Shown: positions 1 through 7,848 of the stretch, one piece after another
How the letters are laid out: each line of letters starts with the position of its first letter
How positions within the stretch are numbered: position 1 is the stretch's first letter
Assembly: GCA_963825345.1 (NCBI GenBank)
Contig: CAWGSQ010000011.1
Span: forward strand, 496,001-560,000
Direction: 5' to 3'
DNA length: 64,000 nucleotides
From: JACVRW01 sp963825345
Lineage (GTDB): Bacteria; Actinomycetota; Thermoleophilia; Solirubrobacterales; Thermoleophilaceae
The notes under the pieces: model-generated
The model's database searches: none
What the model was told of the DNA's origin: nothing
The model's input: the letters and a program-made list of their open reading frames with translations, nothing else
Made by a program: the position numbers and the translations under genes

Positions 1-869
1 GCGTTCTCCAGGTAGAAGCTCTGGCGGTCGGCGAGCACGCCGTCGCGGATCTGGAACACCTGCGCGTTGGCGTCCGTACCCTCCGCCGCCACGGCGATCG
101 CGTCGAGGGTCCCCACCGGCGCGTTCGAGATGCGCTGGCGCTCGAGCAGCGAGCGCACCGCCTTCAGCTTGTTGCGGTACTGCGCGGCCTGCTCGAACTC
201 CTGCTCGTCGGAGGCCTGACGCATGCCCTGGTCGAGCGCCTTCTCGATGTGCCGGTAGCGGCCCGAGAGGAAGTCGATGATCGTGTCGACGTTCTCGCGA
301 TACGCCTCCTTCGAGATGTAGCCGACGCAGGGGGCCTGGCAGCGCTTGATGTAGTAGTCGAGACAGGGGCTGCCGGAGGCCCGGCCCGGCTGCGGCCCGT
401 CGCAGGTGCGGTGCATGAAGACCTTGCCGAGCAGGTCGAGCGTCTCGCGCACCCGCTTGGCGTTGCTGAACGGCCCGAAGTACACGCGGTTCTTGCGGTG
501 GCGCTCGCGGGTGAAGTAGATGCGCGGGAAGTCCTCGTCGAGCGATATGCCGATGTACGGGTAGGACTTGTCGTCGCGCAGCCGAACGTTGAAGACCGGC
601 CGGTGGCGCTTGATGAACTCCTGCTCCGCCAGCAGCGCCTCGGCCTCGGTCTCCGTCGCGATGAACTCGATGTCCGAGATCTGGGAGACCATGTCCGTGG
701 ACCCGCGCGCCCCCGGCTTGGAGAAGTGGCCCGCCACGCGCTTGCGCAGCGAGCGCGCCTTACCGACGTAGAGCACCTTGCGGCGCGAGTCCCTGAAGAT
801 GTAGACGCCGGGCCCGTCCGGAAGGGCGCGACGCTGCTCGGTGATGCGATCTGGTGCCTCGGTGGCCAC
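1..869 (-). CDS. uvrC: UvrABC excinuclease subunit C, N-terminal part (cut by window edge)
   Basis: UvrC makes the two incisions around UvrB-bound damage in nucleotide excision repair. The visible 289 residues begin with a GIY-YIG nuclease domain (GVYIF near residues 21-25, YVGKA near 34-38). They continue through the family stretch SPCLDYYIKRCQAPCVGYI and reach a UVR/UvrB-binding segment near residues 203-245 (DEQEFEQAAQYRNKLKAV). The C-terminal endonuclease and HhH domains lie beyond base 1. I chose GTG at 869 because it is the only start just upstream of the GIY-YIG domain. An AGGAG lies immediately against this GTG, which is closer than normal, so the exact start is uncertain. The identity is secure. 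Confidence 0.93.
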   Translation of the reverse strand, partial: MATEAPDRITEQRRALPDGPGVYIFRDSRRKVLYVGKARSLRKRVAGHFSKPGARGSTDMVSQISDIEFIATETEAEALLAEQEFIKRHRPVFNVRLRDDKSYPYIGISLDEDFPRIYFTRERHRKNRVYFGPFSNAKRVRETLDLLGKVFMHRTCDGPQPGRASGSPCLDYYIKRCQAPCVGYISKEAYRENVDTIIDFLSGRYRHIEKALDQGMRQASDEQEFEQAAQYRNKLKAVRSLLERQRISNAPVGTLDAIAVAAEGTDANAQVFQIRDGVLADRQSFYLEN

Positions 870-900
870 TCCTACCGAGGATAGGCGGGGTGCGGGATGC

Positions 901-1368
901 TCAGGTCAGCAGCCGCACGACCGACTCCGCGAAGCAGGCCGGCTTCTCCTGCCCCTCGATCTCGACCGTCCACTTCTGGACGAGCTGGTACCAGCCGTCA
1001 CCCACGTCGTCCACCGACAGGGTCTCCAGGCTGGCGCGGATGCGCGCTCCGGCCGGCACCGGCGAGGTGTAGCGGACCTTGTTCCAGCCGTAGTTGATGC
1101 CCATCTTGAAGCCGGACTCGGCCTCGAAGAGCTGGGGCCGGAAGCTGTCGAGCAGGCACAGGGTCAGGTTGCCGTGGGCGATCGTGGTGCCGAAGGGGCT
1201 CTCCGTCTTGGCGCGCTCCACGTCCACGTGGATCCACTGGTGGTCACCCGAGGCGTCGGCGAACTTGTTGATGTCGTCCTGGGTCACCTCGCGCCAGTCG
1301 CTCGGGCCGATCGTCTGACCCACCAGCGCCTTGACCTCTTCGATTCCGTTCACGGTTGTTGGTGTCAT
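901..1368 (-). CDS. MaoC-family (R)-specific enoyl-CoA hydratase/dehydratase
   Basis: A 155-residue single hot-dog-fold protein of the MaoC/hydratase-2 family, which hydrates trans-2-enoyl-CoA in fatty-acid or polyhydroxyalkanoate metabolism. The hydratase-2 signature is visible as FADASGDHQWIHVD near residues 36-49 followed by GTTIAHG, with the catalytic Asp and His present. Length matches single-domain bacterial members. It sits 31 bases upstream of uvrC on the same strand and 13 bases after an MBL-like gene, so the three may be cotranscribed. The physiological substrate cannot be told from sequence. Confidence 0.88.
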   Translation of the reverse strand: MTPTTVNGIEEVKALVGQTIGPSDWREVTQDDINKFADASGDHQWIHVDVERAKTESPFGTTIAHGNLTLCLLDSFRPQLFEAESGFKMGINYGWNKVRYTSPVPAGARIRASLETLSVDDVGDGWYQLVQKWTVEIEGQEKPACFAESVVRLLT

Positions 1369-1381
1369 GGCGCGAAGTATC

Positions 1382-2056
1382 TCAACCGCGGTGGTACCAG
1401 GGCTTCGAGTCGAGCGCCCTGCGCAGCGCGCGCTTCCCGCCGCTCATCAATGGCTGGCCGTGGGTTGCCAGCGCCGTGTCGAAGTCGAGCTCCAGCAGCG
1501 GCTCCAGCGTCGGGTTGAAGCGCTCGCGGTAGAAGCGCTCGACCTTGGCGTCGACCTTGTCGGATGCCCACACCACCAAGCGCCCGTCGCTCTCGGCCAC
1601 GGCGTCGCCGAAGACGAGGGCGGCATGGCTCGGGAGATGGAGCGGCGTCTCGTGGCGACGCGGCTTCCCGATCGCGTGCGCTGTGACGCCGCCCGGGAGC
1701 GGAACGCCGGGGTCGATCTCGTGGAACGCCGAGACGTCTTCCAGGCGCTTCGCGCAGGCGGGGTGGCCGTGGATGGAGGTGTCGGCGTCCTGCTTGTAGC
1801 GCTTCCAGAGCTGCTCGGCACTGCGCACGTGGTACGGGACTGTGATGAGGATGGCAACGCGGTCGCCCACGACATCGTCAATGGTCTTGAGCACCGAGGA
1901 CGGGTCCGGCGGGAGCAGCGGGTCGATGAGCAGCGTCGTGTCGCCCGCCTGCGCCGCGTAGCTCGCCACCTCCGCACCGAACTCGCCGGGATGCCATTCG
2001 GGATGGCGCGCCGTCCATCGCCATAGTCCTTCCGTAAGCTTCTGCATGGGCGGCAC
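1382..2056 (-). CDS. metallo-beta-lactamase-fold-like protein without canonical metal motif
   Basis: A protein of about 224 residues that reads like an MBL-fold hydrolase. An N-terminal strand-rich part contains TLLIDPLLP, a middle segment has SHAALVFGDAVAE near residue 150, and THGQPLMSGG lies near residue 200, where MBL proteins have a late metal ligand. The HxHxDH motif expected after the first strands is absent: that position reads VPYHVRSAEQL. Metal binding is therefore probably altered or lost. ATG at 2056 and ATG at 2047 are both possible starts. The molecular activity is unknown. Confidence 0.65.
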   Translation of the reverse strand: MPPMQKLTEGLWRWTARHPEWHPGEFGAEVASYAAQAGDTTLLIDPLLPPDPSSVLKTIDDVVGDRVAILITVPYHVRSAEQLWKRYKQDADTSIHGHPACAKRLEDVSAFHEIDPGVPLPGGVTAHAIGKPRRHETPLHLPSHAALVFGDAVAESDGRLVVWASDKVDAKVERFYRERFNPTLEPLLELDFDTALATHGQPLMSGGKRALRRALDSKPWYHRG

Positions 2057-2078
2057 TATAACCGCTCAACGAGGTTAG

Positions 2079-2567
2079 ATGGTTATGGAAGCTTCGGACT
2101 CCAGCGCTCGGCGCGACATATCCGGCGTCATCGCGCCGCCTCCGCTCATCTTCCTGGCCGGTCTTGCGGTCGGATTCGGGTTGGAGGCGCTGCTGCCGGG
2201 CTCCTCGGTTCCGGACGCGCTGGCGTGGATCCTCGGCGGCGTGCTCCTCCTCGCGGGGCTCGCCCTGCTCTTCTCGTTCGAGCGGACCTTCAGCCAAAAG
2301 AAGACCCCCGCGAATCCGTGGCGCCCGACGACGGCCATCGCCACCGACGGGCCATACCGGATCACCCGCAACCCGGCCTATGTGGGGATGGCCCTGGTTT
2401 ACCTGGGAATCGCCCTGCTGAGCCAGGCGCTGTGGGTGCTCGTGCCGCTGCCGTTCGTGCTCGCGATCATCGACCGCGGAGTGATCGTTCGCGAGGAGCG
2501 CTACCTCGAACGCAAGTTCGGGCAGGAGTACCTCGACTACAAGCGGAACGTTCGGCGCTGGATCTGA
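2079..2567 (+). CDS. isoprenylcysteine carboxyl methyltransferase (ICMT/PEMT)-family membrane protein
   Basis: A 162-residue integral membrane protein with hydrophobic segments near residues 15-35, 42-62 and 105-135. The ICMT/NnrU signature is clear: GPYRITRNPAYVGM near residues 90-103, then EERYLERKFGQEYLDYKRNV near 140-160. Family members use S-adenosylmethionine to methylate lipid-like or carboxyl acceptors, and most bacterial members have no known substrate. Translation probably starts at ATG 2079, or ATG 2085 two codons on. The gene diverges from the MBL-like gene across 22 bases and converges on the next gene. Confidence 0.85.
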   Translation: MVMEASDSSARRDISGVIAPPPLIFLAGLAVGFGLEALLPGSSVPDALAWILGGVLLLAGLALLFSFERTFSQKKTPANPWRPTTAIATDGPYRITRNPAYVGMALVYLGIALLSQALWVLVPLPFVLAIIDRGVIVREERYLERKFGQEYLDYKRNVRRWI

Positions 2568-2568
2568 A

Positions 2569-2949
2569 TCAGTCGCCGAGCTCGGTTATCGCCGCCACGG
2601 CCACCATCTCCGGGGTGACATCTACGGGGAGTCGCCCGGCCTGGGCGGCGGCGAGCAGTACGGACGCGGCTGCGTGGAGTCGGCGGCCGGTCTCGTTGCC
2701 GGCGCGCTCGATGAGATCCTCGCGCTCATCGTCAGACAAGCCCAGTAGGTGCGCCTCCGCCATCGCTGCGCCTCCATCCGGCGATGCCTCGATTCCGTCG
2801 AGCACGGCATCGTCGGCGTTGGGAGCCATGTCCTTCAGGGCGGCCTGCCGGACGATGAAATCCCCGAATGCCTCGCAGGCGTCCGACTCGAACACCCGCG
2901 TCATCAGCTCCTTGAGGTCGGTTGGACCTGGCTTGTCGCTCTCGCTCAT
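2569..2949 (-). CDS. hypothetical protein, last gene of the Tad-like operon
   Basis: A 126-residue, mostly alpha-helical acidic protein without signal peptide or membrane segment. I do not recognise the family. It is rich in Ala, Glu and Asp, with a conserved-looking core LLGLSDDEREDLIERAGNE near residues 67-85. It lies 15 bases downstream of the TadG-like/VanY/SLT gene on the same strand, so it is likely cotranscribed with the pilus-type operon. A link to pilus assembly would rest on position alone. Its stop is one base from the stop of the convergent ICMT gene. Confidence 0.7.
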   Translation of the reverse strand: MSESDKPGPTDLKELMTRVFESDACEAFGDFIVRQAALKDMAPNADDAVLDGIEASPDGGAAMAEAHLLGLSDDEREDLIERAGNETGRRLHAAASVLLAAAQAGRLPVDVTPEMVAVAAITELGD

Positions 2950-2964
2950 GACGTGGTGCCCACG

Positions 2965-4296
2965 CTATCCCACCAGTCGCACCTCCAGCTCGCCGAGGCC
3001 GACCTCGCCTGCGCCCCCCAGTAGACCGAGGATTTTCGTCACATACGCGCGCGTCTCGGGGAAGGGCGGGATGCATCCGCAGGCCGCGACCGCTCCCGGC
3101 CCCGCGTTGTAGGCGGCGAGCGCGAGCGGCACGGAGCCGAAGCGGCCGAGCAGGTCGCGCATCAGGTGTGCCTGGGCGTCGATGGCCGAACCCGGATCGA
3201 ACGGGTCGAGCAGTCCAATCGCCTCGGCCGTGCCCGGCATGAACTGGGCGATGCCCTCGGCGCCCGCGGGCGAGCGTGCGAACGGGTTGAAGCCGGACTC
3301 CGCGTAGAGCTGCGCCGCCAGCAGCTGGGCCGAAACGCTCCAGCGCTGGGCGGCCCCGATGATCAGAGGCGCGAATCGTGCCGGGACGAACGACTGGACC
3401 GCTCGGGTGGCGCGGCCGTCGCCGCCGCGGGCGCCGAAGCCGACCGATGAGCTTCCCGGGCTGCGCGTGTAGCCGTAGTGCCACGGTTCCCAGGCGTAGC
3501 GCTGCAGGAAGCCGAACCTGGGCGCGTTCGCGGCGAGCCACGCGTATGCCTCCCGCGGCCCGAGATCGAGCTCGGTGGCGTAGCGATGAAGGCTCTCGCC
3601 GGGCGGCGCCACCCACTTCGGGTCGGGGTGCGCGGCGAACAGGCGCGCCTGCTCGGCATCGGAGCGGAAGCCGCTCGTGACGCTGAGGAGGATGCCTGCC
3701 TCCCGACGCGCCGCGGCCGACATCCGGTCGAACGCCAGCGCCACGTCGGGCCTCATCGGCTTGCCCTGGCGATACGCGAGCGGGCCGTCGTAGCCGCCGC
3801 CGCTGGCGGTCTCGGGCAGGCCGCCGGCACCGAGCCCCGGCGACAGCTCCGCCGTGGCCTCGGCGCGTACCGGCACGCGCTCGCTGGGACCCTCGGCCAG
3901 CCTCACGCGGGCGTCGCCGCGTACGCGGACCCTCACCCGGGTGGGTGCGAATGCTTCGCCCGGAAAGCTCACGTCCGGCGCTGCGATCCGCACCCCGTTG
4001 CGACGCGCCCCCCGAAGGGCAGCGGCCCGGGCGAGAGCGAGATATGTGGCCTGCTCCAGATGGCGCGGGTTCGGGACGCCGATTGCAAGGAACGGCGGTT
4101 CGAACAGACGCGGGTAGAGGTCGCGCATCACCTGCGCGGCGCTCACCGCGGCGAGGTCGGCCGCCCGCTGCTGGCGCCCCTTCGCGCCGAGAGCGCTGCC
4201 GAAGGCGAACACGACGAGCGTGAGAGCGAGCAGCACGCCTATGAGCGCCAGCATCATCAGCGACGCCTGGCCGTGAGCCGAGCGGAGCGAAATCAC
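2965..4296 (-). CDS. TadG-like / VanY carboxypeptidase / lytic transglycosylase fusion
   Basis: A 443-residue three-part protein. Residues 9-35 form a TadE/TadG-like GQAS motif plus membrane helix and continue into a pilin-like stalk. Residues 180-276 are a peptidase M15B (VanY-type D,D-carboxypeptidase) domain with SGFRSDAEQ, candidate zinc ligands H237, D244 and H273, and the EPWH catalytic motif at 270-273. Residues 317-410 are a soluble lytic transglycosylase (SLT) domain with catalytic Glu in AESGF (E333), then GIAQFMPGTA and AAYNAGPGAV. Start GTG 4296 overlaps the upstream TGA (GTGA). A longer open frame extends further upstream but runs antiparallel-type nonsense through the neighbouring genes. 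The fusion suggests a machine that cuts peptidoglycan where an envelope structure is built. Confidence 0.86.
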   Translation of the reverse strand: MISLRSAHGQASLMMLALIGVLLALTLVVFAFGSALGAKGRQQRAADLAAVSAAQVMRDLYPRLFEPPFLAIGVPNPRHLEQATYLALARAAALRGARRNGVRIAAPDVSFPGEAFAPTRVRVRVRGDARVRLAEGPSERVPVRAEATAELSPGLGAGGLPETASGGGYDGPLAYRQGKPMRPDVALAFDRMSAAARREAGILLSVTSGFRSDAEQARLFAAHPDPKWVAPPGESLHRYATELDLGPREAYAWLAANAPRFGFLQRYAWEPWHYGYTRSPGSSSVGFGARGGDGRATRAVQSFVPARFAPLIIGAAQRWSVSAQLLAAQLYAESGFNPFARSPAGAEGIAQFMPGTAEAIGLLDPFDPGSAIDAQAHLMRDLLGRFGSVPLALAAYNAGPGAVAACGCIPPFPETRAYVTKILGLLGGAGEVGLGELEVRLVG

Positions 4297-5009
4297 GATC
4301 CGTCGCACAGGTCGGCCAGCTCCGCGATCGCGCGGCCGAGGTCGCCGCGTGCCTCTCGGCCGCCGAGGGCAAGCTGGGCGCCGAGCGGCGAGTTGGGCAG
4401 CGCCAGGGCGCCCATCTGGTCGTGTGGCGCCCGGTTCAGCACCACGATGGGCGCAGGCCCCACGCGACCGACGCATTCCGCGCCGACGCGCGCCAGGGCC
4501 GGCTCGACCGCCCGGGTGGTGACCAGCACGGTGTGGTCGGCCATCGACGCGGGCGCTCCGCCGAGGGCCGCGGAACCGGCATCGATCACGAGCGGGGCGA
4601 AGTGGCGGGCCGTACTCGACAGCGCGAGCGGGTCCGCGCCGGCGACCAGGCACAGCCGTCCCACCGCGCGCGGGCTCGCGCCCGGCACGTCCTCGAGCGC
4701 GCGGGCGAGCCGCGCGGCCGCGTGGGTGGCGAGCGGGATCCCCGCTGCCCGCACCTCGCAGCAGACCGCCGCCGTCCCGGCCGGATCGCGGGTGGCGAGC
4801 TCCGCCGCGAGCGCACGCGCAACGACGGTCGAGCCGCAGCCCTGCGCGAGTCCGAAGACGCAGAACACAGGCCGCCCTTCCGGCGGCACGGATGTAGCCG
4901 TCTGTGTCCGAGGCTCGCCGGGCTCGAGCAGGAAGGTCTCTACGGCCGCAGCGGCCGCGGCGAGGATCCCGCGACGCCGCGCGAAGGCCGAGGCCGCCCC
5001 GACCGTCAC
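4293..5009 (-). CDS. degenerate ParA/MinD-like protein of Tad locus (TadZ-like)
   Basis: A 238-residue protein that resembles the P-loop ParA/MinD/TadZ fold. VFCVFGLAQGCGSTVVARAL near residues 48-67 occupies the position of a deviant Walker A motif, but the lysines of KGGxGKT are missing, so ATP hydrolysis is doubtful. Later LVIDAGSAAL resembles the Walker B strand. TadZ proteins position Tad pilus machinery at the cell pole, and catalytically dead forms are known in the family. GTGA overlaps join it to both neighbours (5006-5009 and 4293-4296), indicating translational coupling with the TadE-like genes and the triple fusion. The assignment rests partly on context. Confidence 0.62.
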   Translation of the reverse strand: MTVGAASAFARRRGILAAAAAAVETFLLEPGEPRTQTATSVPPEGRPVFCVFGLAQGCGSTVVARALAAELATRDPAGTAAVCCEVRAAGIPLATHAAARLARALEDVPGASPRAVGRLCLVAGADPLALSSTARHFAPLVIDAGSAALGGAPASMADHTVLVTTRAVEPALARVGAECVGRVGPAPIVVLNRAPHDQMGALALPNSPLGAQLALGGREARGDLGRAIAELADLCDGS

Positions 5010-5344
5010 GGTGCCTCCACCGTGGCGCTCGCCGAGACCTCGAGCCGCTCCGCCAGCGGGGGCAGCAGGGTCGGCGGGCGGAGCTGCACCCGTACCTCCC
5101 CGCCGGCAACCGACACGCGGGCATGTGCGCGAGACCAGCCCGGCAGTGCCGCCCGTGCGCCCGCGCGCGGGTCGCCCCCGCCGGCGAGCGCCAGGGCCGC
5201 AGCCTCCGCCGCATTCCCCGCGAGGACGCTCGCGTAGCCAACGGCCAGCAGCTGCGCCGCGGCGAGCGCCACCGCGACGAGCAGGGGCAGCAGGCCGAGC
5301 AGCTCGAGGGTCGCCTGCCCGCGCTCACCGCTGCGGCCCGTCAC
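5006..5344 (-). CDS. TadE-like pseudopilin
   Basis: A 112-residue small membrane protein starting at GTG 5344, which overlaps the preceding TGA in a GTGA. An earlier in-frame start would extend it into the upstream gene. The N-terminus carries the Tad pseudopilin pattern: a short positive stretch, GERGQATLELLGLLP around residues 5-19, then a hydrophobic helix to about residue 40. The remainder is a small extracytoplasmic domain. TadE and TadF are minor pseudopilins of tight-adherence (Flp) systems. It is the second gene of the leftward cluster. Confidence 0.78.
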   Translation of the reverse strand: MTGRSGERGQATLELLGLLPLLVAVALAAAQLLAVGYASVLAGNAAEAAALALAGGGDPRAGARAALPGWSRAHARVSVAGGEVRVQLRPPTLLPPLAERLEVSASATVEAP

Positions 5345-5685
5345 GGCTCGCCCCCCAGCGACGCCACCGCCGCCACCCGTACCGGGCTCTGCCACGCGCG
5401 CAGCAGGATCGGCAGGCGCAGCTCCACCCTCACCGCTCCGCCGTCCGTATGCCCCACCGACATTCCGCGCTCGAGCGATCTCGGCAGGGCGCTGCGGGCG
5501 GCCCTCCCGGCGCTCAGGCCGACCGCGTCAGCCCGCGCCGCCGTCCGGGCCGCCGCCGCGCACAACCAGAAGGTCTGGCCCACCAGCACGAGCTGCCACC
5601 CGATCAGCCCCGCGAGGAGCAGCGCCGGGACGACCGCAACCGCCTCCACCGAGGCCTGACCGGATTCGGACCGAAAGCTGGCCAC
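5341..5685 (-). CDS. TadE-family pseudopilin
   Basis: A 114-residue protein starting at GTG 5685. ESGQASVEAVAVVPALLLAG at residues 7-26 is the classic TadE motif, where a Glu at +5 of the helix is typical. One membrane helix is followed by a small exported domain. It heads the run of four GTGA-coupled genes. No prepilin peptidase, TadA ATPase or TadB/C platform is seen in this window, so the rest of the system must be elsewhere if it exists. Confidence 0.82.
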   Translation of the reverse strand: MASFRSESGQASVEAVAVVPALLLAGLIGWQLVLVGQTFWLCAAAARTAARADAVGLSAGRAARSALPRSLERGMSVGHTDGGAVRVELRLPILLRAWQSPVRVAAVASLGGEP

Positions 5686-5741
5686 CCCCGGACGGTCCCG
5701 CGAGGCGGCGCACGGGACAACGCGCGGGGGTTACGGAAGCG

Positions 5742-6098
5742 CTACTCGTAGCGCCGGTAGCGCGTCCAGCCCCAGAACAGGCCGTAGGCCGCCAGCCCGA
5801 GCAGCGCGAACCAGAGCAGCACGCCGGCGCCACCCGTGTTGAACAGGCGGTCGGTGCCGGTGAAGGTCAGGACCGCGATCGCCAGCGACCCGTAGAGGGC
5901 CAGGCGAACATTCGGCTCCAGGGTCTCGATGTCGAGCCGGTACTGGCGATAGAGCCGCGCAACCAGCAGCGCGATCGACGCGAAGAAGACGATCGTGAGC
6001 GCCGTGAGCACCACGTCCAGCGCGTTGCCGCCTCCGGGCAGCACCACGAGCAACAGCGCAATGAGCGCGATGACGCCGAACTTCCAGGCGAGCTGCAC
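5742..6098 (-). CDS. small four-helix membrane protein, unknown
   Basis: A 118-residue hydrophobic protein with membrane segments near residues 5-22, 27-47, 67-85 and 92-112. A basic loop RLYRQYRLDIETLEP lies between the second and third helices. It ends in Trp/Arg/Tyr-rich residues. I do not recognise the family. It lies 13 bases downstream of uppP on the same strand and may be cotranscribed. Bases 5686-5741 separate it from the Tad-like operon and contain a GTCCCG/CGGGAC inverted repeat. Confidence 0.7.
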   Translation of the reverse strand: MQLAWKFGVIALIALLLVVLPGGGNALDVVLTALTIVFFASIALLVARLYRQYRLDIETLEPNVRLALYGSLAIAVLTFTGTDRLFNTGGAGVLLWFALLGLAAYGLFWGWTRYRRYE

Positions 6099-6111
6099 GA
6101 AGCGAAGGGTA

Positions 6112-6936
6112 TTACTTGATCGCGCCGCTGCTCACGAGCACCAGCACGAGCGTGCCGAGCGCCACCCGGTAGACGACGAACACGATCGTCGAGTGGTTCG
6201 ACAGGTAGCGCAACAGGAACGCGATCGACGCGTACCCCACCACGAACGCCAGAAGCGTGGCAACGGCGAGGGCGCCGAGCCCGGCGTGTTGCCCCTCCTC
6301 CCCATTCAGGATCGAGGCGAACTCGAGCATCCCGCTGAGCACGACGGCCGGGATCGAGAGCAGAAACGAGAAGCGAGCGGCGCTGGTGCGGTCGAGGCCG
6401 AGGAAGAGCCCGGCCGAGATCGTGGCGCCCGAGCGCGACACCCCGGGCACGAGCGCCAGCGCCTGCGCGAGCCCGACCGTGATCCCGTCGCGCGTGGTGA
6501 TGTCGTCGATCTGGCGGTCCTTGCGCCCCACCCGCTCGGCCCAAAGCAGGACGAATCCGAGCACGATCAGCGCGATGCTGATCAGGTAGAGGTCGCGCGC
6601 GCCGTTCTCGATCTGGTCCTTGAAGGCCAGGCCGAAGATCCCGATCGGGACCGTGCCGAGCAGGATGTACCAGCCGAGCCGCGCGTCGAGCTCGCGACGC
6701 GCCGCGGGATCGCGCAGCGAGCGCAGCCAGGCGCGCGCGATCCGCATGAGATCCGCGCGGAAGTAGAGGAGCACCGCGGTCATGGTGCCGAGCTGGGTCA
6801 CGGCCGTGAACGCCGCCCCCGGGTCCTCCCAGCCGGCGAAGGCGGGAACTATGCGCAGGTGCGCGGTGCTCGAGATCGGCAGGAACTCCGTCAACCCCTG
6901 CGTGATCCCGAGGACGATTGCCTCGAGGAGCGACAC
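6112..6936 (-). CDS. uppP: undecaprenyl-diphosphatase
   Basis: A 274-residue polytopic membrane enzyme that recycles undecaprenyl pyrophosphate to the monophosphate carrier for cell-wall synthesis. It has the BacA/UppP signatures: GITQGLTEFLPISSTAHL near residues 10-27 and PGVSRSGATISAGLFLG near 160-176. Length and hydrophobic pattern are normal. The gene follows ppa by 12 bases, so pyrophosphatase and undecaprenyl-diphosphatase are probably on one transcript. High expression of this family can give bacitracin tolerance. Confidence 0.95.
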   Translation of the reverse strand: MSLLEAIVLGITQGLTEFLPISSTAHLRIVPAFAGWEDPGAAFTAVTQLGTMTAVLLYFRADLMRIARAWLRSLRDPAARRELDARLGWYILLGTVPIGIFGLAFKDQIENGARDLYLISIALIVLGFVLLWAERVGRKDRQIDDITTRDGITVGLAQALALVPGVSRSGATISAGLFLGLDRTSAARFSFLLSIPAVVLSGMLEFASILNGEEGQHAGLGALAVATLLAFVVGYASIAFLLRYLSNHSTIVFVVYRVALGTLVLVLVSSGAIK

Positions 6937-6948
6937 GGCGGCGAAACC

Positions 6949-7449
6949 CTAGTGGGCGTTGCCGGACGACTCTGTGAACCGCTCGCGGGACGCCGCGATC
7001 ACCTTCAGGGCGTCCCCGCACGGGTACCAGCCGTCCACCTCCACCTTCTTGTTCTCGAGCTGCTTGTAGACGGTGAAGAAGTGCGCGATCTCGTTCTGGA
7101 GCTGCTCGGACACCCCGTCGAGGCTCTCGAGCGTGTTCCAGCCCGGGTCGGTGAGCGGCACGGCCAGCACCTTGTCGTCGATTCCCTGGTCGTCCTCCAT
7201 CCGGAAGAGGCCGATCGGCTTCACCTCGATCATGCAGCCGGGGAAGGTTGGCTCGGACACGAGGACCATCACGTCGAGCGGATCCCCGTCGAGCGAAAGC
7301 GTGTCCGGGATAAAGCCGTAATCCGTCGGATATACGACCGACGAGAAGAGAAAACGGTCAAGCTTGATCACGTCGTGCTCGTGGTCGTACTCGTACTTGT
7401 TGCGGCTTCCCTTCGGGATTTCCACGATGCAGAGGAAGGACTCAGCCAC
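6949..7449 (-). CDS. ppa: inorganic pyrophosphatase (family I)
   Basis: A 166-residue soluble enzyme that hydrolyses pyrophosphate released by biosynthesis. The start GTG 7449 gives MAESFLCIVEIPKGSRNKYE, the normal family N-terminus. The open frame continues upstream but would add about 119 residues unlike any PPase. The metal site DYGFIPDTLSLDGDPLDVMV near residues 48-67 includes the DGDPLD core. The gene diverges from a small membrane-protein gene with only 30 bases between the two starts. Confidence 0.94.
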   Translation of the reverse strand: MAESFLCIVEIPKGSRNKYEYDHEHDVIKLDRFLFSSVVYPTDYGFIPDTLSLDGDPLDVMVLVSEPTFPGCMIEVKPIGLFRMEDDQGIDDKVLAVPLTDPGWNTLESLDGVSEQLQNEIAHFFTVYKQLENKKVEVDGWYPCGDALKVIAASRERFTESSGNAH

Positions 7450-7479
7450 GGCGAGCGACAGGGTATCGTTACGGTCGGA

Positions 7480-7725
7480 ATGCGGTTCCTGGCACCAGTT
7501 CTCGTCCTCGCGGCCTGGCTCGTCCCGGCCGCCAGCGCCTACGCCGGCGACAACGGCGAGGGCCTCTTGGGCGAGACCGACGACCGCATCGTGACCTTCT
7601 TCTCCCTCGGCGTCGTGATCTTCTTCGCGGTGTTCGTGATCGTGGCCTCGTGGATCCAGGGCGCGCTCGACCGCCGCAAGCAGGAGCGCAAGGCCGTCGA
7701 GCTGCGCAAGCGCGTCGGCTGGTAG
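7480..7725 (+). CDS. small exported/membrane protein
   Basis: An 81-residue protein from ATG 7480. Residues 1-20 form a cleavable-looking signal ending ASAYA, followed by a short acidic loop (DNGEGLLGETDDRI). A second membrane helix spans residues 36-58 and ends in a very basic tail (DRRKQERKAVELRKRVGW). I do not recognise the family. It is a lone rightward gene between ppa and a crotonase gene. Its short divergent spacing from ppa (30 bases) leaves little room for two independent promoters. Confidence 0.72.
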   Translation: MRFLAPVLVLAAWLVPAASAYAGDNGEGLLGETDDRIVTFFSLGVVIFFAVFVIVASWIQGALDRRKQERKAVELRKRVGW

Positions 7726-7743
7726 ACGCCAAAAACGACGCAA

Positions 7744-7795
7744 CCCCGGCGGGGAAACCGGGGCCACGTGTGTGCGAGGGGTATCTGCACACGCG
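7744..7795 (+). terminator. tandem hairpins after the small membrane-protein gene
   Basis: Two stem-loops follow stop 7725. The first pairs CCCCGG (7744-7749) with CCGGGG (7758-7763). The second pairs CGTGTGTGC (7767-7775) with GCACACGCG (7787-7795), nine pairs with one G-T. There is no T-run, so intrinsic termination is plausible but not certain. The element could instead be a structured leader of the crotonase gene that starts at 7849. I see no known riboswitch motif in 7726-7848. Confidence 0.4.
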
Positions 7796-7848
7796 ATGCT
7801 CGCCAAGTCCGCGGCCCGCTATGTGAACAGTTTGAGAAAGTGCCCGGC

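Noticed and set aside
249..884. Rightward frames across the first 0.9 kb
   Set aside because: They are shadows of the edge-truncated uvrC gene, whose GIY-YIG and UVR motifs are clear on the other strand.
2965..5328. One 787-residue protein covering the whole Tad-like region
   Set aside because: The first 344 codons are Arg-rich out-of-frame sequence over two recognisable TadE/TadZ genes. GTG 4296 in a GTGA overlap is the real start.
6949..7806. Pyrophosphatase with a 119-residue N-terminal extension
   Set aside because: The extension is antisense to the small membrane-protein gene and unlike family I PPases, which begin as at GTG 7449.
7726..7848. Possible tRNA or riboswitch with two hairpins
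   Set aside because: There is no TTCRANY T-loop, acceptor pairing or CCA-type end, and no known riboswitch core. I keep it only as a terminator or leader structure.
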